Positions 9,636 to 19,839 of a stretch of DNA of 64,000 bases are shown piece by piece (position 1 is the stretch's first letter; every line of letters begins with the position of its first letter). Where the stretch lies: positions 2,625,913 through 2,689,912 of the forward strand of contig PCDI01000003.1 of the NCBI GenBank assembly GCA_002778195.1, read 5' to 3'. The notes under the pieces were generated by a model. It made no database searches and was not told where the DNA came from. It was given only the letters and a program-made list of their open reading frames with translations. Position numbers and translations under genes: made by a program. Origin of the DNA: Raffaelea ambrosiae (Eukaryota; Ascomycota; Sordariomycetes; Ophiostomatales; Ophiostomataceae).

Positions 9636-12600
9636 TCAGAAGGCAACTTTGCTGCCGTTGTTCAGCCGGAACGGCAGGGGACCCAGCGGGCCGGGGCTCA
9701 TCACCGACGACGGCGTCATGCTGCCGTCGGTGTGATGCGATGTCAGTGTACTGCTGACGGAGCTGAAGCCGGACGTCGATGAGAATGGCCCGCCTCGCGA
9801 CATCAATGCGTCAGCCCGTTCAAACACATTGCCCGAAAATGCGCTGTTGAACGACGCGCTCTGCGGCGTCGATGGCACCGTCGACTGCACGGCCGGACCC
9901 AGCGCCGCGCTCTGTGGTGTCATTGGCAGCTGCAGAGAATGTCCCATCATGCCGCCGCCACTGCCACTGCTTCCGCCGCTAAGTGGGCTTGCCGGGTTCC
10001 CTGATAGCGCCGATCCTCGCGGCGTGTAAGCCCACGGCGATCGCAGAATCAGCTCAATGGTCTCCTTGACGCACTGGTGTAGAGGTCGTAGCCGTGCTGG
10101 TGTATCGGCCGGCAGCTGGATCTTGTTGGTGAATTTGCGGATGGTGTGCACTAGGTCGAGCCACGAGTGCAGGAAATTGCTGCACAGATTCCAGAAGGCA
10201 CTCTGCGACCGGAGGCCAGGCTCCTTCAGTTTGATGTTGGACAGTCGGCTCTTGAGGATTTCCGTGTGCTGGATCGCCGTGGCACATTCGGACAGCAGAA
10301 CGCGCCAGTCCTGGATGACGGACTCGGGTGCACGCTGCGCCATAGCCACCCGCAAGGCCGATGCGTACTGGCTGCTCAGATTCGGGAGCATGCGCAGCGC
10401 GAGATCTGTGGCCTTCTGCAGCGAAAGGAAGATCCGGTCAAACATCCGGTCTTCCTCGGAAAAGTCAGCCGCGAGGGCGCCGCGGCTGCCTGTCGACGCG
10501 AAAGACTCGCCCGACTGCGGTGTGGCCGACGTGATTGTCGCCGTGCGGCCGGTGCCATTGATAAATGGCATCACGGCTCCAGACATGGGCACGTCTGTTG
10601 CCACACGCAAGTTGCTCGGGTTGTGTGACGCGTTGCCCCGGACGCCTCGGAGAACTTGCCCTGGCCGTTCGGCCGTTGGCGTAGACATCACGGATGCTTC
10701 TCGCGACTGCATTGGCGGGTGTGCCAGTGGCTTGATCGTGTCTCCGACTGCGACGGCATCCCGGCCTGTTGGCCGCTCCGAATGCGACGAGGTCGCCTTT
10801 CTGTATCCATCGGCCGTGGTCGTGCCCGTCGATGCGACACGCAATTCCATGATGCTGTGGTACAGCTGCAGGAGAAGGGTGCGCATGTACCGCGGGTCGC
10901 CGTTGTCGAGGAACAGATCGACATTGGCCTTGAGCAGCGAGCAGATGTGGTCGTAGGCATGCAGGAGCGTGACACAGGCGCGGTGCACGCTCTCGTTCTC
11001 GCGGCTGGCCAGCTCGGCGCCGTCCTGGCCAAGCTCGTAGCGCTGGATTTCTCGCTCCAGCTGCTCGACGTGCGAGTTGGTATTGTAAAAGACAATCTCC
11101 AGACTCGACCGCTTGGTTGTGCCGTCGTTGGCCAGGCTCATCAGCATCTGGATCATCGGATGGATCTGGAAGACGGAATACAGGACGCCCTTGGCCGCTT
11201 CGATGACAGGGTCGCAGAATCGGGACTCGCGTCGTCGCTCGGGCAGGATGGACAGCCGTCGGACGTAGATGGGCCGCTGCATGGCCAGGTCAGACGCCGG
11301 GCTCGCGGGGCTCTTCGTCTCCGACGAGATGACGGCTGCTGCTGCCGGGCTGCCCTGCATGGCCGAGCCGTGACTGAGGCCGCGGTAGTGGCTGAAGCGG
11401 TTGTTGACCTCCGTCTCGTCCAGCGTGCCCAGCTCCTGTGCCTTCTTCGACACGATGCCCATGCGACGCGACCGCTCTCCGCGATCGTTGGACCTGTCGC
11501 TGCGCAGCGTCGCCTCCGAATTGCTTCGCCCACGCTCGTTGATGTTGCCAATGGTCAGCGGCATCACGCCGGGGCCGCTGGGTCGCCGAGTGCCTGCGGC
11601 CTGTTGCGAAAGCCCGCGGTAGTGGGAGCGTGTGGGGATGGGCGGGGGCCGTTGGGCAAGGCCAGGCGAGCGGAGATCGCCCATCTCGGCACCGTTCACT
11701 CGGACAGGAAATCGACCGCTGGCGACGCGCTTAGGCAGGAGGCGGGGGGTCTCGATCGTATCCGACGAGTCGTCGGCGGGGGTGTCTGACGAGCCGCCCG
11801 ACGCAGAGGGCGCGCCATTGGACGGTAGCCCGTTTCCGTTAGTCGGAGCCGCCGTGGCAGCCGTGGCAGCAGCGGCGGCGGCGGCAGCCTCGGCGCGGCC
11901 GTTGAGCAGCGTCTGCTTCAGGAACTTCTTGACGTGCGAGGTGATGGTCACCTCGGTCACCTCGCTTTCTTTGAGGTAGCCCTCGTTGGGTGGGCTGCTG
12001 GCCTGCACCTGAAACACTTCGGGTGGGGGGAACCGGATGGGGTTGCCGTCGAGCTTGAGCATCTGCAGCGACGCCATGTCGGCCAGACACAGCGGCAGTT
12101 CCTCGATGCGGTTCTTCTGCACGGCAAAGACCTTGAGCGAGGTCAACTTGACAATCTCGGGCGGCAGGACGCGGAGTTTATTGCGGCCCAGATCGAGGAT
12201 TTCGAGGGATCGCAGGTCGCACAGCTGCACGAATGACACACGTTAGACACTGCATTCGGGCGACACAGGCGGACGCAGAAACAGGGAAGAAACAGGGAAA
12301 GGGATGAGATCTGTGAGAGGTCGGGAAAAAATAATTACTGGCAAGGGGAACTCCCTGATGTCGTTGTTGCGCACGTTGAGGTAGCGCAACGACGAGCACT
12401 CGGAGAAGCGGGCTGGGAAGCCCGACAGCTTGTTGTGAGACAGCGCGAGTCTGCGGAGGAATGTCAGTAAAAACAGTCGTCTTCTCCGTGTCTTGTACCG
12501 GGACTGTGTCGCCGTGTCGCTGTGTCTTACCGCTCCAGCTTGTTCATGATAATGTCGACCACCTCGTCGGGCAGCTTCTGAATGTTCTTCCGGCTCAGGT

Positions 12601-12976
12601 CGATAGTCAGGCCGGGCTTCAGCTCGTTGCTGACCTCGTGGCCGTCGCCCGCCTGGCCGTCTGCGTGTCGAACCGCATCCTTCATGGCCTCCCGCGCCAG
12701 CGCAATGACTTGGCTGGCCGCGATTGGTGCCGAGGTCGACAGGGTGGGATTGGATGTGACATTTCGGAGCTTGGGCATCGGGGGGGGTGGTGGCACCGGG
12801 ATGGTGGGTGCGGGAGTCGCCGCCGAGGAAGCGAGCGAGGCCGGCAGAGGAGGCACGGGGATGTTGCTGCCGCCAGTCGGTATGCGGCGTCCCTGGGCTG
12901 GGTTCTCGGGCAGGCCACGGCCAGTAGACTGGGTGCCCGTCCCGAGAGTCAGGCCGGCACGCTCGAGGCGGTCCAT
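9636..12976 (-). CDS. SOG2: leucine-rich repeat protein SOG2, RAM/MOR signalling
   Basis: Essential scaffold of the RAM (MOR) network, which activates the Cbk1/COT-1 NDR kinase for polarity and cell separation. Three exons (12976-12531, 12450-12339, 12224-9636; introns 80 and 114 bp, the second with a tctaac branch point) give 1048 residues. A Pro/Ala-rich N-terminus precedes leucine-rich repeats from residue about 122: LTIDLSRKNIQKLPDEV, RLALSHNKLSGFPARF, SLRYLNVRNNDIREFPLP, SLEILDLGRNKLRVLPPEI and SLKVFAVQKNRIEELPL. A long Ser/Pro-rich disordered stretch follows. The conserved SOG2 region starts at YVRRLSILPERRRESRFCDPV and continues through VLYSVFQIHPMIQML to about 9950. The tail is Ser/Gly-rich. 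Length and domain order match ascomycete SOG2. Confidence 0.93.
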
Positions 12977-14639
12977 TGTTGGATTAGTTGAAGAGCGAGG
13001 TTGGGGGAGACAGCGTGGGAGGGGTGGTTCGATGCAGCCTGTGCAATGCGTCTGTCAATCGCTGGATATTGGTCGGCGGATGCACTGCGTTGGCGTCGTC
13101 CGATTGGATCGTCGAAGGAGGAGGGCTGGACGCTGGCGGAAAGAAAGCCTCCTTTGCACGCGACTGGGCGCTTCGGGCCCGTGCAAGGGCACAGCGATGC
13201 TTCTGGTGTCGTTCTGCTCTGCGGTGGTCTGGTTCAACCTGACGAGCCGGCCAAGGCTGTTCAGAGTCGAGGGCGGCCAGCGGCAGTGCCCATGCGAGAA
13301 AGTAGGCTGGACGGCAGATCGTGCAGAGTTTGTGTGCGGGTTTACGTGAAGGGCGTTTGAAGTTTCCGAGGAAAAAAGAGAGTCGTCGCCGATGAAAGGG
13401 GCCGATGGTGGAGTAGTATCGAGCAAGCAGAAGAAGAAAAAAAGATTGGGCACGCAACAAATACAAAGAACAGACAGCAATCAAGAGCAGGACAAAATAA
13501 AGCCGGTAGGGCGGGCTGGCAAAACAGAACGTGTGGAAGATGTCGTGGGAGATTTCATGGAAGATTTCATGCCGAAAGAGATCCAGCAGACGAGGAAGGA
13601 AGGGGTGACGGGATGCTGCGTACGGTGTAGCACATTACCGCAGGGGGTAGGAGCGACAAGCAACCTAAAAAAGAGAAGTTGTCGCAGCCCAAACAAGAAA
13701 AAAAAAAAAACCGCTACCAAATAGGGTCAAAGGGGAAGGAACGACCATGCCAAAAAAAAATCCCCTAGGAAAAGGGGCGGGGTGGGGAAGGCGCCACCCA
13801 CAGACAGGGGCCAGCAGCAGCAGAAACGGAGGTGGTGTGGCACTTGGGTGAAATCCTAGGAGGATCTAAGTACACCGCAGGAGGGTCTTGGGCTTAGGAG
13901 GGGTCCTGTTTTGTGATGGTCTGCTCGCACGCGTTCCAGAGCATTGGCGCCCTGGGCACCGTGCCACTTGAAGATACGGGCAATCCACATTGACACGCGC
14001 ATCGTTCCTTTTGTTGCGCAATACGAAAGAGATACGAGAATTGACAGAACTTGGACGGGCTTTGCAAACATTTGTCCATCTTGAATCGGACTTTTTAACT
14101 CGGCGCAGATACTAGGCCTACCAATGCGAGACACAGAACAGCCCCCGAATACAGTGCGGACATCGCCCACACTGCTCAGCCCTGTCGAAGCTGACGGCTG
14201 GACGTTGCTGCTACCTGTCACGGCGTCCCCTCCATCTGCTCTAGCGCTCTGCAGGTACTGTAGTGGCGCGCACTAAAAACAACAAAACACCTAATACCGC
14301 ATCCACAACCTCGCCTGGGTAAGCCAGATAGCATAGCATGTGGCAGGCCAGGATAAGCAGAGAAAATACCACCTAGCCCCCAGCAGTCCATGTGGGTTTC
14401 CATCGCAACCTTTGTCTGCAACCTCTGCCCGCCATGAGAAACACGACCGAAACCGTCAGAGCCCCCATCCAAACGTTGCAAGGAAACATCTCTGAATGCG
14501 CTGTCATCCACGACAGCCGAGCCAATCATCTTGTCAGCCGCCCCCGCTGATGTTCACTGGGAAGAGCAGTCGAAAAGACAATGCTGTCCTACTTCTTTAC
14601 AAAGGATACTCCTCGCACGCTAGGCTGAAGAGTGCTGCT
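12977..14639. promoter_or_regulatory. SOG2 upstream region and gene-poor stretch
   Basis: Purine-rich on the + strand (pyrimidine-rich in SOG2 orientation) from 13340 to 13740, as expected for a SOG2 promoter or 5' UTR. From 13850 to 14640 there are only short unsupported frames, and I recognise nothing in it. Confidence 0.4.
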
Positions 14640-15410
14640 CTGGACCTTGTCTTGGTTTCTTCGAGCACGCCTGCAACAACTGTTAGTACAGAGGCTAGCC
14701 GAGCAATAGAAGGACAACTAACAACAAATTTTCCATGCCCAGGAATAGTCGTCGAGGATCACGCTGTCAAAAGGCTTCCGAAACGACCCTGCGTGCTCGA
14801 GGATGAGCTTCCGGCTGCAGGCCATGAACCTCTCGTCATCGTTGAACACGTAAGAGGGAACCAGGATCGTGGCCAGCTGGGTAGTTGGCGTGTTGTCCTT
14901 GAACGCCATCCATTTTGGCATTGCATGCTTGAGAGCTACGACTAAATCATACTTGTCGGCCGTGAGAGCGAGTCGCAGTGTTGCAGGACCCGACAATGTA
15001 TTCGGCACTAGGTCGTTGCGGTGGTGAGTGATGGGGCAGATGGTGTCCATAGTCTCTCCATCGTCGCATGGCAGCGGCACCTCTCGGCGTTCTCCTCGGA
15101 CAGTCCTCGGCCTTCACACCAGTTGGGCCCGAACACGGCAGCAAAGACCGTGGAGGCTGACCGCAAAATCTGGGAATGGACTCTCAGACGTTTCGGCTGG
15201 CTGTCAATAGCAAGAGTGGCATTGCCATTAGGAGAGAGTTCAATTTTCCCATTGTCGGAATCTGTGTCAGTAAGCTCGTTGTTGACGCCGTTCTTGCTGC
15301 TGCTGGCCGTCCTGTCGGTGCCGTTCCCGGAGTTGTGAGCTTGGTCAATTTTGATGCAAAATAAAGATGAAGGGAAAGTCTGAGTTTTTTGTTCTGTGGA
15401 TAAACTCAAA
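14640..15410 (-). pseudogene. BTB/POZ-domain protein relic with a frameshift
   Basis: The minus strand encodes a BTB-like segment in two frames. Frame 1 (15410 to about 15095) has an acidic and Ser-rich lead, then KIELSPNGNATLAIDS, RLRVHSQILRSASTVFAAVF and GRGLSEENAE. Frame 2 resumes at once with VPLPCDDGETMDTICPI, LRLALTADKYDLVVALKHAM and DDERFMACSRKLILEHAG (about 15095-14718). The break lies in a gagag run near 15085-15095 and is consistent with a duplicated GA. No in-frame ATG begins frame 1; its first codons follow an acceptor-like ccacag, so a short upstream exon is possible. A downstream exon after ttgcag near 14670 may continue the frame. A sequencing error in an intact gene is the alternative. 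Confidence 0.6.
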
Positions 15411-16155
15411 TGCTATTGTAGACTGCCTCACGCAGGAATGACATCAAAGTAATCACTCCATGCCGTCTTCTTTTGTTTGTCTTACGGCTGTAGGTTTGAA
15501 CAGCCTCCACATCATATTTTGCTGTCTGGATTTTGTACCCAGCGCGGTCACAGGAGCTCGACAGCCAACAAAATGAAGCGTTGTAACTCCTGGAAAACAT
15601 TCAGTCTAGAGTTAAAGTATAGACGCATTCGTGGGGTGTATCCTGTTGCTATTTGTATATTTAATTAAGTTTGGTTCCAATAGTTGGTTGGCAAAACGGG
15701 GTGTGGAAGGGATTTGACGATTGAAGGATATTTAAAGCAGAGATACCTAAATACTAAAAAACTCGAAATAAATCTAAACATTAGCAAAATAAATCGTAAA
15801 AGTCAGCAAAATAGCTTCGAATGGCGTAGAATATATTGAAAATGCAAACTCCTTGTACAATCAAATATTTGTGGCATGAAACATTGTATGTCTACTATCC
15901 ATTGGAAGGAGCTGTCGTCGGTTGCTACTTCCCGTTCGGTATCACGATAATACATATGCTACACCACCTACGGGCTCTGTGCTACTACATTCCATCACGT
16001 ATGCTCTTCGTTCTTTCCGTATTAGGAAAAAAAAGAATGACGATGCAATCCCATATTCTGGACGAAACAAAATCAATCTGTAAACAAATAAAATTGCCTT
16101 CATACGATCCACCGTCGAACATGACACAACTTCTAGAGCTCACAAACGCTACAAC
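15411..16155. other. AT-rich stretch between BTB relic and RecQ gene
   Basis: Base composition falls sharply compared with the flanks, especially 15660-15900, which is rich in A/T and holds many stop codons. No supported coding region is seen, although the RecQ reading frame is open back to 16084, so an upstream exon cannot be excluded. Confidence 0.45.
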
Positions 16156-17811
16156 ATGGCAATGGCAATACCAACCTCTACAGTATCCTCAACTGGGAGT
16201 ATTGGCCCTTTTGTGGACATCAATTTTACACTTCGGAGACAATTTAAGAAACAATCTTTTAGGTAACTGTTCTATCCCAAACCTGGCCTTGTATCATTTC
16301 GTTTTCTGACAACTGTAGACCCCCACAACGCGAAATCATCGAAGCCGCACTGGAAGGCTGTGATGTGGTCGTGCAGGCAGCCACTGGCTTTGGGAAAAGT
16401 CTTTGCTTCCAACTGCCAGCCGTGATCGATTGCGGCGGTGAGTGCCACACTGCCCATACACAAGTCCGTCCACTGACACACCCAAGTCACCATTGTTGTC
16501 TCTCCTCTTTTGAGCCTTATGGTATGTTTCCATTAACTGTTCTAAGCTATGTTTTCACTAAACAGAACACAGATCAATCAAGTCGATGCCCTCCGTACTG
16601 CTCACGTGGACGCCCGCACTCTCAACAGTCAGACACCCATTGAAGAACGCACTCGCATCTACCGTGATCTTGCATCGGGGCATCCCTACACCCGCTTGCT
16701 GTATGTCACGCCGGAACTCTGTTCGGGTACTCGTTTCCGTGAGCATCTGCGGCTTGTGCACAGGCAGCGTGAGCTGGCCCGGGTTGTCGTTGATGAAGCC
16801 CATTGCATCTCGGAATGGGGCCACGACTTTCGGCGAGATTTTCTTCGTCTGGGTTGGTTCCGACAGTCATTCCCGGATGTGCCACTAATGTGTCTGACCG
16901 CCACGGCGACCGACCACGTTTTGGATGATGTTTTCGAGACACTCGGACTTGACGGCCAAGCCAGGCTGTTTCGGCTTTCGCCCCACAGGCCAAACTTGTA
17001 CCTCTCCGTCCGGTTTGTGGCAAGCAATGAAGCGGGCGACAGGCACCGCTTCATCGACTTCGTTGACTGGCTGCACGGCTTGCAGGCACAGCGGCATACG
17101 CAGCGCCGCAGACGGCGTCTGCTGGTGCGCAAACAACGAGCCACCAGGCAGGTAGAGCATGATCAACACTTGCCTGGGATCATCTACACGCTGTCGAGGA
17201 ACGAATGCGAGACCTTGGCTACGGCTCTCAGGCACGAAGGCATTGGGGCCCGGCCATTTCATGCGCAGCTGCCTCAAAAAGCAAAGGAAGAGACGCTGTC
17301 TCGGTGGCTCAAAGACGACCCCGAGTTTGCCGTGATTGTGGCCACGACAGCTTTTGGGATGGGCGTCGACAAAGACAACGTTCGCTTTGTTGTGCACTGG
17401 CGCATGCCGAGATCCTTCGAAGGCTACTGCCAGGAGTTCGGCCGTGCTGGTCGTGACGGCCACCCAGCAAGCTGTATTCTCTACTACAGCCGTGGCGACA
17501 GCGAGCGAGTGGCCAATCTCTTGGCAAGAAGCAGCCGAAGGACGAGGGCGCGAAGCTACCAAGTTGCAAGGCGAGACAGCCTGAAGAGACTGATTGAGTA
17601 CTGCGAAGGTACAGACAGATGCCGCCATGTCGTTGTCTGCCAATACTTTGGTCATACTGTGAACCAGCCACATTGTTACGCTTGCGACTGGCACATGGAC
17701 CCAGCCGGTCTCAAAAGGAGGAAAGCCGAGCAGTTGGAAGGCGAGGAGTGGGCAGTGCGATGGCTCGAAGAAGAGGAAGACGAAAGCCAAGTCATTGAGA
17801 TCGATGACTAG
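16156..17811 (+). CDS. compact RecQ-family DNA helicase
   Basis: 3'-5' DNA helicase of the RecQ family, acting in nuclear recombination and repair. Four exons fit perfectly in phase (16156-16262, 16319-16437, 16487-16521, 16573-17811), giving 499 residues. Splicing exons 1 and 2 recreates motif 0 (LRRQFKKQSFRPPQREIIEA). Motif I is AATGFGKSLCFQLPA, the splice at exon 3 gives VTIVVSPLLSLMINQVDAL, motif II is VVDEAHCISEWGHDFR, motif III CLTATAT, and motifs V and VI are VIVATTAFGMGVDK and QEFGRAGRDGHPASC. The zinc-binding element after the helicase core has CEGTDRCRH and CYACDWHM, with His where the last Cys is usual. There is no HRDC domain and almost no N-terminal extension, so it is far shorter than Sgs1/BLM types. 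It converges on CCE1 with a 32 bp gap. Confidence 0.85.
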
Positions 17812-17843
17812 ACATGGAACAAATAAATGCCTCTTTTCCACCC

Positions 17844-19091
17844 TCAACTAGGAAGGCTCTTCTCGTCTAGAAGAGCTTCAGCGCCACGTTGTCGAAATGC
17901 GTGCTTGTTGCGCTCCCACTCTAGCCAGACGAGCCCCTGCGTGACGCAATCGGCTAGATCGTCGATCTTGGAGAGAACCAGTTCGGGCTTGTCGCTGCCT
18001 TTGCTGGACTTGGAGCCTTTCGCCCTGGTTTTCTTCTGCTTGGCTTCCCAGCGGACCAGGAACGCGCCAACCATATCGTGGACGTGATTTCCGGCCTTGG
18101 AGCTGTAGGAGATCAATTTGTGGGGCTTCCTGTCCGTGGACATAAGAGCATTGGCTACAAATGCTTCTTTGATGTCCTTGATGTCCTTCTCCTTGGTGGC
18201 TTTTGCTGGCATGGACATGGAAGCTGGCAGAGCGTCGCTTACGCCGCCACGCAGCAGAAACTGGGCAACGCGTTGCGGACTAATGGCCTGCACATCCTGG
18301 ATTGCGTTGTCTCCAGGGCCGTTTCTCTGCTTCGCCACTAGTCCATATGCCAAGATGCCATGCAACATAGCCTCCAGCGAATTGACTCGAACAGTCCATT
18401 CCAACACGGCGGCTGCTCCACCGGAGCGGAAGCGTTGCCGTTCAATAATGACATGCGACGGGGCCAGAGGCAGAAGACGGTCGTGCACCAAGCGCGCGGC
18501 CACAGAAGCCATGACCGGCGGAGAGAAGGCGGACGCTGAAGATCCTGAAGAAGAGGCTGCATCTTGGCTCTGGTCGCCGTCCTTGACGTTGTCGCCGATC
18601 AGAGAGAGACGCTCCCAGGCGACCAGCTCGGGCACAGCGTGCTTGCGCCCCCCGATTTTTAGCACACAGTACGCCAGGTTGCGGACGCCCATATCGATGG
18701 AGAGAAGACGCGTGACATTCTTGTTGTCGGCCGCGTCTGCCTCAGCGGAGGACAGGACATCGTCCAGTTCGGCACGGAGTGTGGTCTTGGTGCCCGAGAG
18801 ATTACGTCCGCAGAGCAAGGCGAGGTCGCGCAGAGGTCGCAGAGGCAGAGGAGGCAGGCGGTCATCTGTGGCTGCCGAGTCTGCGGCGGCGGTTGCATTA
18901 GGGTCTGAATCATCGCCAGGTCGCGTTTTCCTGGTCCTGCTGCGCTTGGTGGCTGATTCGGCGGTATTTGTCGACTTTTTGTCTGATTTGGCAGCTGGTT
19001 TGCTTACTTTGGTCCGCGTGCGAAGACCGCGCTGAGGCAAGACGGAAACGGTCCAACAGACGGGCCGGAAGACTGGCCGGACACACAACAT
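17844..19091 (-). CDS. CCE1: mitochondrial Holliday-junction resolvase, CCE1/YDC2 family
   Basis: Cruciform-cutting endonuclease that resolves recombination intermediates in mitochondrial DNA. Single exon, 415 residues. The N-terminus is basic and lacks acidic residues (FRPVCWTVSVLPQRGLRTRTK), fitting a mitochondrial presequence. A SAP-like helical motif follows (LPLRPLRDLALLCGRNLSG). The RNase H-like core begins at LLSIDMGVRNLAYCVLK with the first catalytic Asp. It continues with SHVIIERQRFRSGG (catalytic Glu) and ends with VLSKIDDLADCVTQGLVWLEWE (the Asp pair). All four acidic positions expected for the family can be placed. Lys/Ser-rich linkers separate the SAP region from the core and lie between core motifs, as in other filamentous-fungal homologues. 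Confidence 0.92.
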   Translation of the reverse strand: MLCVRPVFRPVCWTVSVLPQRGLRTRTKVSKPAAKSDKKSTNTAESATKRSRTRKTRPGDDSDPNATAAADSAATDDRLPPLPLRPLRDLALLCGRNLSGTKTTLRAELDDVLSSAEADAADNKNVTRLLSIDMGVRNLAYCVLKIGGRKHAVPELVAWERLSLIGDNVKDGDQSQDAASSSGSSASAFSPPVMASVAARLVHDRLLPLAPSHVIIERQRFRSGGAAAVLEWTVRVNSLEAMLHGILAYGLVAKQRNGPGDNAIQDVQAISPQRVAQFLLRGGVSDALPASMSMPAKATKEKDIKDIKEAFVANALMSTDRKPHKLISYSSKAGNHVHDMVGAFLVRWEAKQKKTRAKGSKSSKGSDKPELVLSKIDDLADCVTQGLVWLEWERNKHAFRQRGAEALLDEKSLPS

Positions 19092-19839
19092 GATTCGGTC
19101 GCCGCATGGAGGTGGTGGATGGGTGAGGTGTGTCCTCGGCGACTAGCCAGAAGGAGAAAGAAAAGGAGAGGAAGGTTGTCATGGGCGGGTCAGCGACCAC
19201 AAAAAAAAAAAAGTTTCACGCGATGGTCAAAGTAAATCAGGGGCTATCACTACGGTTACAGCACGCGACATGGCCTTGCGAACGATGCAGCCAGGAGAAG
19301 GAAAGTAAGCCCAAATTCAAATTTAAATGGAAAAATAAAAATACCAAGTGTAGAAACACAAATGACAAATCGAAACGTTGTTCTTCTTCAGCTGAAGCGA
19401 CTAAAGAGTGAGTTGCAGATTTACAGTTACAATAGAGGAGCTGTAGGATCCGTTTAAAGCAGGCCGTTAGAATTTGTCGGCTCGCCGTTCACCACCGCCG
19501 ATATAACCTCATGGGACGTGTGGATTGCATCAGCAGCACTGGCGAAATTCCAAATCTTCCCCCCGAATATGCGAATTCTCTGGCGCACAGGTGGTGACGT
19601 AGAGCCCGCGGAAGGAGGGGTGCATTTGGGGCAGCTAGCGTCAAATTGCTGACAGATACTGGGATACGCGGGAGCCCACCCACAGATGAGCCGGTGGAGC
19701 TATGGCGAAATACCCCTCCGCTGATAAACGCAGCTCACAGAAAAAAGCCCTGCGAATGTGTTTGGCTGTTATTTCAAATCTGCGGCAGCTGTTCTGAGCT
19801 ATAAGGAGGCAGCCTTCCGACGACAACGAACAGAGCCCA
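19092..19839. promoter_or_regulatory. divergent intergenic region between CCE1 and glutathione reductase
   Basis: No gene seen. A poly-A run at 19200-19211 and AT-rich sequence at 19310-19440 lie in the middle. This region should contain the promoters of both mitochondrial-function genes. I find no clear oxidative-stress (YAP1-type) element. Confidence 0.4.

Noticed and set aside
15836..16309. 157-codon + frame in the AT-rich block as a separate gene
   Set aside because: Its end overlaps the RecQ first exon in another frame. The RecQ frame splices to give helicase motif 0, and this frame has no recognised features.
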